NCBI RefSeq assembly: GCF_023630175.1
Contig: NZ_JALLIN010000032.1
Location: forward strand, 1-64,000
Source of the DNA: Streptomyces cellostaticus
GTDB taxonomy: Bacteria; Actinomycetota; Actinomycetes; Streptomycetales; Streptomycetaceae
Length of the DNA: 64,000 nucleotides
Direction of reading: 5' to 3'
This document shows positions 17,826-26,461 of this stretch, piece after piece. Every line of letters begins with the position of its first letter. Positions within the stretch are counted from its first letter, which is position 1. The position numbers and the translations under genes are program-made. The notes under the pieces are model-generated. The model did no database searches, had not been told where the DNA came from, and saw only the letters and a program-made list of their open reading frames with translations.

Positions 17826-17875
17826 CGCGCGAGGGCCCGGCACCGTCGGGCGTCGTGGTGCCGGGCCCTCGCGCG
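17826..17875. terminator. Bidirectional terminator
   Basis: A perfect 18-bp stem (17826-17843 with 17858-17875) has a 14-nt loop. It lies between the convergent serB and SixA-like genes. Confidence 0.85.
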
Positions 17876-17885
17876 GGGTGTGCCG

Positions 17886-18404
17886 TCACTCGGAGGGCGC
17901 CCAGTAGTCCACCAGCGTGGCCGTGCCCGGCTCCAGGCTCTTCCAGCCGCCGTCGAAGGTCAGCACCACGAAGGCGGCGGCCGGGAAGCCGCGGCGCTCC
18001 ATCCGTTTGCGGGCGTCGCCCCCGGACTCGCCGGCCAGGACCTCGGCCAGGCCGTGCACGCCCGGGTTGTGGCCGATGAGGATCACGTTCTGCGCGTCGT
18101 CCGGGACCTCGTTGAGCGCGGCGATCAGCTCGCCGGGAGAGGCATCGTAGACCCGCTCCTCGTAGACGGTTTTCGGCCGGTGCGCGAGTTCGTGGACGGC
18201 GAGCTTCCAGGTCTCGCGGGTCCGTACCGCGGTGGAGCACAGGGCAAGGTCGAAGGTGTAGCCGGTGTCGGCCAGCTTGCGTCCGGCGACCGCGGCGTCC
18301 ATGCGGCCCCGCTCGGCGAGGGGGCGCTCATGGTCGGACACCTGGGGCCAGTCGGCTTTCGCATGCCGGAAGATGACGATCCTGCGGGGTTCTGCGACGC
18401 TCAT
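17886..18404 (-). CDS. SixA-like histidine phosphatase
   Basis: The 172-residue protein belongs to the small histidine-phosphatase (SixA) branch. It has the RHA catalytic motif, as IVIFRHAKAD near residues 9-18, where SixA proteins have RHG or RHA, a second conserved arginine in STAVRTRETW and the GHNPGVHGLAE motif. SixA of E. coli dephosphorylates phosphohistidine on ArcB or PtsN-type proteins; the target here is unknown. The start is the ATG at 18404; the Shine-Dalgarno is weak, so an upstream start is not excluded. Confidence 0.9.
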   Translation of the reverse strand: MSVAEPRRIVIFRHAKADWPQVSDHERPLAERGRMDAAVAGRKLADTGYTFDLALCSTAVRTRETWKLAVHELAHRPKTVYEERVYDASPGELIAALNEVPDDAQNVILIGHNPGVHGLAEVLAGESGGDARKRMERRGFPAAAFVVLTFDGGWKSLEPGTATLVDYWAPSE

Positions 18405-18481
18405 GGGTACCAGCTTCGCATGAAACAGGCCACCCGGCGCAGGGAGTTGACATCGGAGATCACCGCGGCGCGGGCCCCGTG

Positions 18482-18688
18482 TCAGCGGGCGAGGAGTCGC
18501 TGCGCGCGCTCGAGGAGCTGGGCGACCGCCGGGTCGCCGGCCGCCGCGTGCGCGTCGGACGGGTTCAGTATCAGTGCCAGCAGCACGGCGAAGGCGAGCG
18601 CGGGGAGGGCGAGCGCCCACCAGGGCAACCTGCTGTCGGCGCCACCCGTGGTCGCCGGGTGGGGCCGGGTCTGCGTACGGACCGGCAT
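18482..18688 (-). CDS. Small single-pass membrane protein
   Basis: The 68-residue protein has one hydrophobic segment (about residues 22-43, LPWWALALPALAFAVLLALI) with a short basic N-terminus and an alanine-rich C-terminal helix. GGAGG lies six to seven bases before the ATG at 18688; the frame extends further 5' without such a site. No family is recognised. It lies between the phosphatase and the transporter group on the same strand. Confidence 0.75.
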   Translation of the reverse strand: MPVRTQTRPHPATTGGADSRLPWWALALPALAFAVLLALILNPSDAHAAAGDPAVAQLLERAQRLLAR

Positions 18689-18854
18689 GGTCGCCTCCGT
18701 GGGGTCCTCGAGTGGTTCTGGCCGCCTGCCGCGGTCATGTCTCGAAGTTACGGAGTACGGGGCCGCCGGCCCATCCGGTGACCCACCCACTCGACCCTGA
18801 CCCTTGCCCCCTAGGGGACGGTGGGGACAGCCCCACCCTCAGGGCGCGGCCGGG

Positions 18855-18974
18855 TCAGGGCGAGGCGATCGTCGCGATGACGCCGATGATCACGAAGATG
18901 GCGAGGAACGAGCCGAAGACGAGCAGCAGCTTCTTCTGGCCGTTCTTGGGGTTCGGGTCGAGCACAGGCTCCAT
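18855..18974 (-). CDS. SGM_5486-family transporter-associated microprotein
   Basis: The 39-residue protein opens MEPVLDPNPKNGQKKLLLVF and has a single membrane helix (about residues 16-37) ending ATIASP. It is too short for usual gene-calling cut-offs. From memory the sequence matches the small streptomycete family named 'SGM_5486 family transporter-associated protein', always beside a CynX/NimT-type transporter, as here: the MFS gene ends upstream at 19069 on the same strand. It may be a stabilising or regulatory subunit; that role is inference. GACTGGAC lies upstream of the ATG, with no strong Shine-Dalgarno. Confidence 0.82.
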   Translation of the reverse strand: MEPVLDPNPKNGQKKLLLVFGSFLAIFVIIGVIATIASP

Positions 18975-19068
18975 GCGTCCAGTCTCGCACCCTTCGTCCC
19001 GGCCGGGCCGGGCGGGTGCCGTCCCGGCCGGGCCGGGACGGCGGCCGGTGCCGGGCCGGGACGGCCTT

Positions 19069-20376
19069 TCAGGCGCGGCCCGCCTCGTCCTCCACCGTGC
19101 GGTCGCGGCCCGCGAGGAAGCCCACCGCCATCTGGGGCAGCGTCAGGCCCGCCATCAGGGCGATCGGCAGGCCCCAGCCACCGCTGTGCTGGTAGAGCAC
19201 GCCGACCAGCAGCGGGCCGGGGATGGAGATCAGATAGCCGGTGCTCTGCGCGAACGCGGAGAGCTGGGCCACGCCCGCACCGGTCCGGGCCCGCATGCCG
19301 ACCATCGTCAGCGCGAGCGGGAAGGCGCAGTTGGCGACACCGAGCAGCACGGCCCAGGCCCAGGCGCCGCCCGCCGGCGCCAGGTACAGGCCGGCGTACC
19401 CGGCGAGGCCGCACACGCCCAGCGCCAGCACGATCGGCCCCTGGTGGGGCAGCCGGGTGGCGAGCCGCGGGATCACGTAGGCCAGGGGGACGCCCATCAC
19501 CATGGTGACGGCGAGGAGCAGGCCCGCCGTGCCGGCCGGGACACCGGCGTCCCGGAAGATCTGCGCCATCCAGCCCATCGTGACGTAGGCGGCGGTGGCC
19601 TGGAGCCCGAAGAAGACCGCGAGCGCCCAGGCGGTGCGGCTGCGGGTGACGCGCAGCGGGGCCGGCGCCCGCCCGTCCGGCGTGGTGCGCACCGGCTCCG
19701 GGGCGGGGGCCGCGTCCCGGTTCCGCACCAGTGGCAGCCAGGGCAGTACGGCGGCGGCCGCGAGCCCGGCCCACACGGCGAGCCCGGACCGCCAGCCGCC
19801 GCCCAGCGCACCGGTCAGCGGCACGGTCACCGCGGCGGCGAGGGAGGTGCCGAGGGCGAGGGCCATCGAGTACAGGCCGGTCATGGAGCCGACGCGGTCG
19901 GGGAACCAGCGCTTGACGATGACCGGCATCAGCACGTTGCTGACGGCGATGCCCATCAGGGCGAGCGCGCTGGCGGCGAGGAATCCGGCCGCGCCCGCGG
20001 CATAGGGGCGCAGGAGCAGGCCCGCGGCGATGGCGGCCATGCCGGCGCACACCACGGCGGCCGGTCCGAAGCGGCGGGCCAGTCGGGGCGCGGTGACGCC
20101 GAAGACGGCGAAGCAGAGCGGGGGCACCGAGGTGAGCAGCCCGGCCACGCTGCCGCTCATGCCGAGTCCGTCGCGGACCTCCTCCAGCAGCGCGCCGAGG
20201 CTCGTGATGGCGGGGCGGAGGTTGACAGCGGTCAGCACGATGCCGACGACGACCAGCCGGGTCGCCCACGCGCGCGTGGGCGGCGCCGTACGGGTGCCCG
20301 GCGCCGTGCTCGCGCCGCGTCCGGTCGAATGCATCTCCGTACGGGTGTCCGCGATCCGCGTTTCCTCACTGGCCAT
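19069..20376 (-). CDS. CynX/NimT-family MFS transporter
   Basis: The 435-residue protein has twelve predicted helices. The first helix and loop, VVVGIVLTAVNLRPAITSLGALLEEVRDGLGMSG, is the family signature of cyanate/nitroimidazole-type MFS carriers. Helix 2 and its loop end with the A-motif-like TAPRLARRFG. The C-terminus is short and charged. The substrate is not predictable. I took the ATG at 20376; two ATGs nine and twelve bases upstream are also possible. It is divergent from a FadR-type gene 82 bp away, with an operator-like palindrome in the gap. Confidence 0.92.
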   Translation of the reverse strand: MASEETRIADTRTEMHSTGRGASTAPGTRTAPPTRAWATRLVVVGIVLTAVNLRPAITSLGALLEEVRDGLGMSGSVAGLLTSVPPLCFAVFGVTAPRLARRFGPAAVVCAGMAAIAAGLLLRPYAAGAAGFLAASALALMGIAVSNVLMPVIVKRWFPDRVGSMTGLYSMALALGTSLAAAVTVPLTGALGGGWRSGLAVWAGLAAAAVLPWLPLVRNRDAAPAPEPVRTTPDGRAPAPLRVTRSRTAWALAVFFGLQATAAYVTMGWMAQIFRDAGVPAGTAGLLLAVTMVMGVPLAYVIPRLATRLPHQGPIVLALGVCGLAGYAGLYLAPAGGAWAWAVLLGVANCAFPLALTMVGMRARTGAGVAQLSAFAQSTGYLISIPGPLLVGVLYQHSGGWGLPIALMAGLTLPQMAVGFLAGRDRTVEDEAGRA

Positions 20377-20390
20377 GTCCCTCATCATAG

Positions 20391-20405
20391 AATCATGGGA
20401 TGATT
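20391..20405. promoter_or_regulatory. Palindromic operator between transporter and FadR-type gene
   Basis: AATCATGGGATGATT is a perfect 6-bp inverted repeat with a 3-nt spacer. It lies 15-29 bp upstream of the transporter ATG and 54 bp upstream of the regulator ATG. The size and symmetry suit a GntR-family dimer. Binding by the adjacent regulator is inferred from position. Confidence 0.6.
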
Positions 20406-20458
20406 GGTTGTCCACTCCCCCGGCGATCACGGCCGGGATTCCCGTGCGAAGGTGTGCC

Positions 20459-21151
20459 ATGCCTCTGAGCCACCCGCGCCGTTCGGCGCTCTCCGAGCAG
20501 GTCATCGCCGAACTGCGCGCACAGATCGCCTCCGGCGAGTGGCCGGTGGGCTCGCGCATCCCGACCGAGCCGGAACTGGTGGAGCAGCTCGGCGTCGCCC
20601 GCAACACCGTCCGCGAGGCCGTGCGGGCACTCGCGCACAACGGCCTGCTGGACATCCGGCAGGGCTCGGGCACCTACGTCGCGGCGACGAGCGAGCTGGC
20701 CGGCGTGATGCACCGCCGCTTCGCGGGGGCGGATCCACGGCACATCGCGGAGCTGCGCTCGACGCTGGAGTCGGCGGCCGCCCGGCTGGCGGCCGAGCGG
20801 CGCACCGAGAAGGACCTCAAGCAGCTCGACGCGCTGCTGGCGCGGCGCGAGGAGGCCTGGGAGTCCGGCGAGGCCGAGGCGTTCGTGACGGCCGACGCGA
20901 CCTTCCACCTGGCCGTGGTGGCGGCCTCCCACAACGACGTCATGACGGCGATGTACGCCGACCTCGGCGAGGTGCTGCGCGACTGGCTGCGCGCCGACGT
21001 CGGCGCGCGCCTGACCCCGGAGACGCACATGGACCACGCCCGCCTCGTGGACGCGATCCGCGCGGGTGACGCGGCGGCGGCGGCCGAGGAGGCAGCGAGC
21101 TATCCGTTCCTGTGCCGTCCGGACCGGTTCAGCGCGCCCGCTGGTGACTGA
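20459..21151 (+). CDS. FadR/FCD-type GntR-family transcriptional regulator
   Basis: The 230-residue protein has an N-terminal GntR winged helix (about residues 8-76) containing IPTEPELVEQLGVARNTVREAVRALAHNGLLDIRQGSGTYV. A C-terminal FCD ligand-binding domain (about 90-215) has the metal-binding pattern in FHLAVVAASHN and HARLVDAI. FCD proteins sense organic acids or fatty-acyl molecules. It is transcribed divergently from the CynX/NimT transporter and probably controls it through the palindrome at 20391-20405. Confidence 0.94.
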   Translation: MPLSHPRRSALSEQVIAELRAQIASGEWPVGSRIPTEPELVEQLGVARNTVREAVRALAHNGLLDIRQGSGTYVAATSELAGVMHRRFAGADPRHIAELRSTLESAAARLAAERRTEKDLKQLDALLARREEAWESGEAEAFVTADATFHLAVVAASHNDVMTAMYADLGEVLRDWLRADVGARLTPETHMDHARLVDAIRAGDAAAAAEEAASYPFLCRPDRFSAPAGD

Positions 21152-21479
21152 CCCACACCGAGCGGACCTCCTTCCAGCAGCGGCCGGTGAGCCGCACGGT
21201 CATGGCGGCGCCGGTGTCCACCGGGGCGCTGTCGGTGTCGATGTCCCACCAGCGGGCGCACTCGATGTGCAGGCGCACGCGGTCGGTGTCGACGTAGGGG
21301 TTGTGGCAGTGGGCGACCACGTGCGAGCCGGTGACGGCCGTGCGGCACGCGGCGCCGAACAGCTTCGGCTCCGGCGGCTTGCCGTCGCCCACGCGCGTGT
21401 GGGCGAGCGCGGCGTACGGCAGACAGAACACGAGGGCGGCGGCCACGGTCACCGGGGCCAGGCTGCGGTACAGGCGCAC
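21129..21479 (-). CDS. Small secreted protein of unknown function
   Basis: The 116-residue protein has a signal peptide (about residues 1-26, MRLYRSLAPVTVAAALVFCLPYAALAH) with an AxA-like cleavage site before HTRVG. The mature part has four cysteines (CRTAV, HCHNP, ECARW, RCWKE), enough for two disulfides, and three tryptophans in its second half. GAGGAGGT about nine bases upstream decides the GTG start. Its last 23 bp overlap the end of the FadR-type gene tail to tail. Function unknown. Confidence 0.82.
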   Translation of the reverse strand: MRLYRSLAPVTVAAALVFCLPYAALAHTRVGDGKPPEPKLFGAACRTAVTGSHVVAHCHNPYVDTDRVRLHIECARWWDIDTDSAPVDTGAAMTVRLTGRCWKEVRSVWVSHQRAR

Positions 21480-21585
21480 AAGCGGACCTCCTCGGCCGGG
21501 CTGCGGAGGGATGCGCGAGGTGAACGCTGCCTCCAGGGTGCGCCGACGGCCGCCCGTCCCGCCCGGCCGGGTACGCCGAACGAGT

Positions 21586-21624
21586 GACGCCCCGTTCCCC
21601 GGGGTGCGCGGGGAACGGGGCGTC
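21586..21624 (-). terminator. Terminator of the fabG-fabI operon
   Basis: A perfect 15-bp stem (21586-21600 with 21610-21624) has a 9-nt loop, 56 bp past the fabI stop codon. Confidence 0.85.
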
Positions 21625-21680
21625 GACGTCGTACGGCGCTCACCCGCGCGGTGCGCGGGTCACCGGGTGACGTGCGCGGC

Positions 21681-22448
21681 TCAGGCGCCGATGGCGTGCA
21701 GGCCGCCGTCCACGTGGACGATCTCGCCGGTGGTCTTCGGGAACCAGTCGCTCAGCAGGGCGACGATGCCGCGGCCGGCCGGCTCGGGGTCCTTCAGGTC
21801 CCACTCCAGCGGGGAGCGCGAGTCCCACACGGCGGCCAGGTCGCTGAAGCCCGGGATGGACTTGGCGGCCATGGAGCCGAGCGGGCCCGCCGAGATCAGG
21901 TTGCAGCGGATGTTCTGCTTGCCCAGGTCGCGCGCGATGTAGCGGCTGGTCGCCTCGAGGGCGGCCTTGGCCGGGCCCATCCAGTCGTACTGCGGCCAGG
22001 CGAACTGCGCGTCGAAGGTGAGGCCCACGACCGAGCCGCCGTTCTGCATCAGCGGCAGGCAGGCCGTGGTCAGCGACTTCAGGGAGAACGCCGAGACGTG
22101 CATGGCCGTGGAGACCGACTCGAACGGCGTGTTGAGGAAGTTGCCGCCGAGCGCGTCCTGCGGCGCGAAGCCGATGGAGTGCACGACGCCGTCCAGGCCG
22201 CCCAGCTCCTCGCCGACGACGTCGGCCAGGCGCCCGAGGTGTTCGTCGTTGGTGACGTCCAGCTCGATGACCTTGGCCGGCGCGGGGAGCTTCTTCGCGA
22301 TGCGCTCGGTCAGCGTGGGCCGCGGGAACGCGGTCAGGATGACCTCGGCGCCCTGCTCCTGGGCCAGCTTCGCGGCGTGGAAGGCGATGGAGGCCTCCGT
22401 CAGCACACCCGTGATCAGGATGCGCTTGCCCTCGAGAATTCCGCTCAT
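21681..22448 (-). CDS. fabI: Enoyl-[acyl-carrier-protein] reductase (NADH), FabI/InhA type
   Basis: This enzyme reduces the trans-2-enoyl-ACP double bond in the last step of each fatty-acid elongation cycle. The 255-residue protein opens MSGILEGKRILITGVLTEASIAF, the InhA-type nucleotide-binding motif. It has HSIGFAP and the active-site pair in YDWMGPAKAALE (Tyr and Lys of the YxxxMxxxK motif). It is the InhA-like actinobacterial form. It starts five bases after the fabG stop, so the two are one operon. Confidence 0.96.
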   Translation of the reverse strand: MSGILEGKRILITGVLTEASIAFHAAKLAQEQGAEVILTAFPRPTLTERIAKKLPAPAKVIELDVTNDEHLGRLADVVGEELGGLDGVVHSIGFAPQDALGGNFLNTPFESVSTAMHVSAFSLKSLTTACLPLMQNGGSVVGLTFDAQFAWPQYDWMGPAKAALEATSRYIARDLGKQNIRCNLISAGPLGSMAAKSIPGFSDLAAVWDSRSPLEWDLKDPEPAGRGIVALLSDWFPKTTGEIVHVDGGLHAIGA

Positions 22449-22453
22449 GGTGA

Positions 22454-23158
22454 TCAGTGACCCATTCCCAGTCCGCCGTCAACGGGGATGACGGCTCCAG
22501 TGATGTACGAGGCGTCGTCCGAGGCGAGGAACCGCACCGTCGCGGCGATCTCCTCCGGCTGCGCGTACCGGCCGAGCGGCACCTGGGACACGATGTCCTT
22601 GCGCTGCTCGTCGCTGAGCACCTTGGTCATGTCGGTGTCGACGAAGCCGGGCGCGACGACGTTGAAGGTGAGGTTGCGCGAGCCCAGCTCACGGGCGAGG
22701 GAGCGCGCGAAGCCGACGAGGGCGGCCTTGGAGGCGGCGTAGTTCGCCTGCCCCGCGGAGCCGAGCAGGCCGACCACCGAGGAGATCAGGACGACGCGGC
22801 CCTTGCGGGCCCGCAGCATGCCGCGGTTGGCGCGCTTCACGACGCGGAAGGTGCCGGTGAGGTTGGTGTCGATGACCGAGGTGAAGTCCTCCTCGGACAT
22901 GCGCATCAGGAGCTGGTCACGGGTGACGCCGGCGTTGGCGACCAGGACCTCGACCGGGCCGTGCTGCTCCTCGATCTCCTTGTAGGCCTGCTCCACCTGC
23001 TCGGGGTCGGTGATGTCGCACTTGACGGCGAGGAAGCCGGCCGGCGGCTCACCCGAGCGGTACGTGATCGCGACCTTGTCGCCGGCGTCGGCGAAAGCGC
23101 GGGCGATGGCGAGGCCGATGCCCCGGTTGCCTCCGGTGACGAGAACCGAGCGGCTCAA
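22454..23158 (-). CDS. fabG: 3-oxoacyl-[acyl-carrier-protein] reductase
   Basis: This NADPH-dependent reductase of 3-oxoacyl-ACP in type II fatty-acid synthesis has 234 residues. It has TGGNRGIG (residues 8-15), NAGVTRD, the catalytic SSVVGL...YAASK set and the C-terminal GAVIPVDGG. The start is TTG at 23158, read through AAGGGTGA a few bases upstream; no ATG or GTG is available at the N-terminus. It is the first gene of the fabG-fabI operon and is divergent from tldD. MabA-InhA of mycobacteria has the same order. Confidence 0.95.
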   Translation of the reverse strand: MSRSVLVTGGNRGIGLAIARAFADAGDKVAITYRSGEPPAGFLAVKCDITDPEQVEQAYKEIEEQHGPVEVLVANAGVTRDQLLMRMSEEDFTSVIDTNLTGTFRVVKRANRGMLRARKGRVVLISSVVGLLGSAGQANYAASKAALVGFARSLARELGSRNLTFNVVAPGFVDTDMTKVLSDEQRKDIVSQVPLGRYAQPEEIAATVRFLASDDASYITGAVIPVDGGLGMGH

Positions 23159-23490
23159 CGGATCACCCTTTCGATAGCGGTCTGATGCGGTACGGCACCC
23201 GCCCGAACACCTCGATGACAGGCGGCTTCATCGAAAACCTATCGGTAGCGCCCCTTCCGTGGGCAAGCGGGCACCGACAGTGGCTGAAGTGCGTCACTGT
23301 GGGGTTTCTACAGTCGGCCGCCGGGTCGGCCGGCCGGCCCGGGGGCGTGGGCGGGCAACCCCTCGGCGCGAGCCGTCCCGCGCGTCCTGAGGTCCCGAGG
23401 GCTTCCGTCACTATCAGGTGGCCACACCACGACCCTTTGCGACATGGTTCTCTCACCCCGACCGTGCCCCGACCGAAGGAGACGCCGCCC
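23159..23490. other. Divergent promoter region of fabG and tldD
   Basis: This 332-bp stretch has no gene. It must hold the promoters for fabG-fabI on one side and tldD-tldE on the other. I see no strong palindrome that could be named an operator. The pattern GAAGGAGA at 23474-23481 is the tldD ribosome-binding site. A short GC-rich CCGGCCGGCC run lies around 23329-23338. Confidence 0.6.
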
Positions 23491-25014
23491 GTGGCCCATG
23501 AGATCGATCAATCGTTCCTCGCGCTGCCGCTGAGGGCCCTGGCCGACGCCGCGCTGGCACGCGCGCGTGCGCTGGGGGCCGAGCATGCCGACTTCCGGTT
23601 CGAGCGGGTGCGCAGCGCGTCCTGGCGGCTGCGGGACGCCAGGCCCGCGGGGTCGTCGGACACCACCGACCTCGGCTACGCGGTCCGCGTGGTGCACGGC
23701 GGTACGTGGGGCTTCGCGTCCGGGGTGGACCTGACCCTGGACGCGGCCGCCAAGGTCGCCTCGCAGGCGGTGGCGATGGCGAAGCTGTCCGCGCAGGTGA
23801 TCAAGGCGGCCGGGGCCGACGAGCGGGTGGAGCTGGCCGACGAGCCGGCGCACGCCGACCGGACGTGGATCTCGTCGTACGAGATCGATCCGTTCACCGT
23901 GCCGGACGAGGAGAAGGCGGCGCTGCTCGCGGACTGGAGCGCCCGGCTGCTCACGGCGAACGGGGTGAACCACGTCGACGCCTCGCTGCTCACGGTGCAC
24001 GAGAACAAGTTCTACGCGGACACGGCCGGCACCGTGACGACCCAGCAGCGGGTCCGGCTGCACCCGCAGCTCACGGCGGTGTCGGTGGACGAGTCGAGCG
24101 GTGAGTTCGACTCGATGCGGACCGTCGCGCCGCCGGTGGGCCGGGGCTGGGAGTACCTGACGGGCACCGGCTGGGACTGGGACACCGAGCTGGAGCGGAT
24201 GCCGGAGCTGCTGGCGGAGAAGATGCGGGCGCCCAGCGTGGAGGCGGGCGTGTACGACCTCGTGGTCGACCCGTCCAACCTGTGGCTGACCATCCACGAG
24301 TCCATCGGGCACGCCACCGAGCTGGACCGCGCCCTCGGCTACGAGGCCGCCTACGCCGGCACCTCCTTCGCCACCTTCGACCAGCTCGGCAAGCTCAGGT
24401 ACGGCTCCGAACGGATGAACGTCACCGGCGACCGCACCGCCGAGCACGGCCTGGCGACCGTCGGGTACGACGACGAGGGCGTCGAGGCCCAGTCCTGGGA
24501 CCTGGTGAAGGACGGCACGCTGGTGGGCTACCAGCTCGACCGGCGGATCGCGCGACTGACCGGGTTCGCGCGGTCCAACGGGTGCGCGTTCGCCGACTCG
24601 CCGGGTCACGTGCCGGTGCAGCGCATGGCCAACGTGTCGCTGCGGCCGGATCCGGCGGGGCTGTCCACCGAGGACCTGATCGGGGGCGTCGACCGGGGAA
24701 TCTACGTCGTCGGCGACCGGTCCTGGTCGATCGACATGCAGCGCTACAACTTCCAGTTTACGGGTCAGAGGGCATACATGATCCGGAACGGCCGCCTTGA
24801 GGGGCAGATCAAGGACTTTGCATATCAGGGGGTCACCCCCCAGTTCTGGGGCTCCATGGAAGCTGTCGGAGGCCCCCAGACCTACGTGCTAGGAGGGGCT
24901 TTCAACTGCGGAAAGGCCCAGCCGGGGCAGGTGGCGTCCGTGTCTCACGGGTGCCCCTCGGCCCTGTTCCGGGGCGTCAACATTCTCAACACCACCCAGG
25001 AGGCCGGTCGATGA
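23491..25014 (+). CDS. tldD: TldD-like metalloprotease subunit
   Basis: The 507-residue protein belongs to the TldD/PmbA family. It has the TldD zinc-site helix HESIGHATELDRALG near residue 270, with the HExxxH zinc ligands. TldD-TldE heterodimers act as zinc proteases that mature peptides such as microcin B17 and CcdA. The partner subunit follows at once, overlapping by four bases (ATGA). GAAGGAGA about nine bases upstream fixes the GTG start. No ribosomally made peptide precursor is visible nearby, so the substrate is unknown. Confidence 0.93.
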   Translation: MAHEIDQSFLALPLRALADAALARARALGAEHADFRFERVRSASWRLRDARPAGSSDTTDLGYAVRVVHGGTWGFASGVDLTLDAAAKVASQAVAMAKLSAQVIKAAGADERVELADEPAHADRTWISSYEIDPFTVPDEEKAALLADWSARLLTANGVNHVDASLLTVHENKFYADTAGTVTTQQRVRLHPQLTAVSVDESSGEFDSMRTVAPPVGRGWEYLTGTGWDWDTELERMPELLAEKMRAPSVEAGVYDLVVDPSNLWLTIHESIGHATELDRALGYEAAYAGTSFATFDQLGKLRYGSERMNVTGDRTAEHGLATVGYDDEGVEAQSWDLVKDGTLVGYQLDRRIARLTGFARSNGCAFADSPGHVPVQRMANVSLRPDPAGLSTEDLIGGVDRGIYVVGDRSWSIDMQRYNFQFTGQRAYMIRNGRLEGQIKDFAYQGVTPQFWGSMEAVGGPQTYVLGGAFNCGKAQPGQVASVSHGCPSALFRGVNILNTTQEAGR

Positions 25015-26405
25015 GCGCCCGTACCCACAAGCCGCACGAGGTCGTCGAGCAGGCGCTGGCGCTGTCCCGGGCCGACGGCTGCGTGGTCATCGCCGACGAG
25101 CAGTCGACCGCCAACCTGCGCTGGGCGCGGAACGCGCTCACCACCAACGGTGTGACGCGGGGCCGCACGCTCACCGTGATCGCGACCGTGGACGGCCGGG
25201 AGGGCACCGCCTCCGGTGTCGTGTCCCGGTCGGCGGTGACGGCCGCCGAGCTGGAGCCGCTGGTGCGGGCCGCCGAGGCGGCCGCGCGCGGCGCCGGGCC
25301 CGCCGAGGACGCGCAGCCGCTCGTCGGCGACGTGCCCGCGTCCCCCGACTTCACCGACGCGCCGGCCGAGACCTCCTCCGCGGTGTTCGCGGACTTCGCC
25401 CCGGCACTCGGCGAGTCCTTCGCACGCGCGCGTGCGGGGGGCCGCGAGCTGTACGGCTTCGCCAACCACGAGCTGGTGTCGACGTACCTGGGCACCTCCA
25501 CCGGGCTGCGGCTGCGGCACGACCAGCCCACCGGCACGCTGGAGATGAACGCGAAGTCGCCGGACGGCACCCGCTCGGCGTGGGCGGGCCGGTCGACGCG
25601 CGACTTCAAGGACGTCGACCCGGGCGCGCTCGACGCCGAGCTGGCCGTACGGCTCGGCTGGGCCGAGCGGCGCGTGGAGCTGCCCGCGGGCCGGTACGAG
25701 ACGCTGCTGCCGCCGACCGCGGTCGCGGACCTGCTGATCTACCAGTTCTGGTCGGCCTCGGGCCGGGACGCGGCGGAGGGCCGGACGGTGTTCTCCAAGC
25801 CCGGTGGCGGCACCCGGGTCGGCGAGAAGCTGAGCGGGCTGCCGCTGACCCTGCGCAGCGACCCGCACGAGCCGGGCCTGGAGTGCGCACCGTTCGTGGT
25901 CGCCCACTCCTCCGGCGGCGACCAGTCCGTGTTCGACAACGGGCTGCCGGTGCGGGCCACCGACTGGGTCGGCGAGGGCGTGCTGCGGAACCTGACCACC
26001 ACCCGGCACAGCGCGGGCCTGACCGGGCTGCCGGTCGCCCCGGCGCTCGGGAACCTCGTCCTCGACGGCGGGCGGGACCGCTCCCTGGAGGAGATGGTCG
26101 CGGACACCGGACGCGGACTGCTGCTGACCTGCCTGTGGTACATCCGCGAGGTGGATCCGGCGACGCTGCTGCTCACCGGTCTGACCCGGGACGGCGTCTA
26201 CCTCGTGGAGAACGGCGAGGTCACCGGACAGGTGAACAACTTCCGCTTCAACGAGTCGCCGGTGGGCCTGCTGGGGAGGGCCACGGAGGCCGGGCGCACC
26301 GAGAAGACGCTGCCGCGCGAGTGGAGCGACTGGTTCACCCGGGCCGCGATGCCGGCGCTGCGGATCCCCGACTTCAACATGAGCTCTGTCAGTCAGGGCG
26401 TATAA
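25011..26405 (+). CDS. TldE/PmbA-like metalloprotease partner subunit
   Basis: The 464-residue protein is a TldD/PmbA-family member without a HExxxH motif, as expected for the TldE (PmbA) subunit. In E. coli the TldE subunit shapes the cavity while TldD holds the zinc. It has the family segments ELYGFANHELVSTYLGTSTGL and FNESPVGLLG. Its ATG overlaps the tldD stop. The pair is followed 56 bp later by tyrS on the same strand. Confidence 0.92.
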   Translation: MSARTHKPHEVVEQALALSRADGCVVIADEQSTANLRWARNALTTNGVTRGRTLTVIATVDGREGTASGVVSRSAVTAAELEPLVRAAEAAARGAGPAEDAQPLVGDVPASPDFTDAPAETSSAVFADFAPALGESFARARAGGRELYGFANHELVSTYLGTSTGLRLRHDQPTGTLEMNAKSPDGTRSAWAGRSTRDFKDVDPGALDAELAVRLGWAERRVELPAGRYETLLPPTAVADLLIYQFWSASGRDAAEGRTVFSKPGGGTRVGEKLSGLPLTLRSDPHEPGLECAPFVVAHSSGGDQSVFDNGLPVRATDWVGEGVLRNLTTTRHSAGLTGLPVAPALGNLVLDGGRDRSLEEMVADTGRGLLLTCLWYIREVDPATLLLTGLTRDGVYLVENGEVTGQVNNFRFNESPVGLLGRATEAGRTEKTLPREWSDWFTRAAMPALRIPDFNMSSVSQGV

Positions 26406-26461
26406 CCTCGTACTCGGCTGTCACCCGGCTGCCCGAAGATCTTCAAGGAGACACGAGAACC

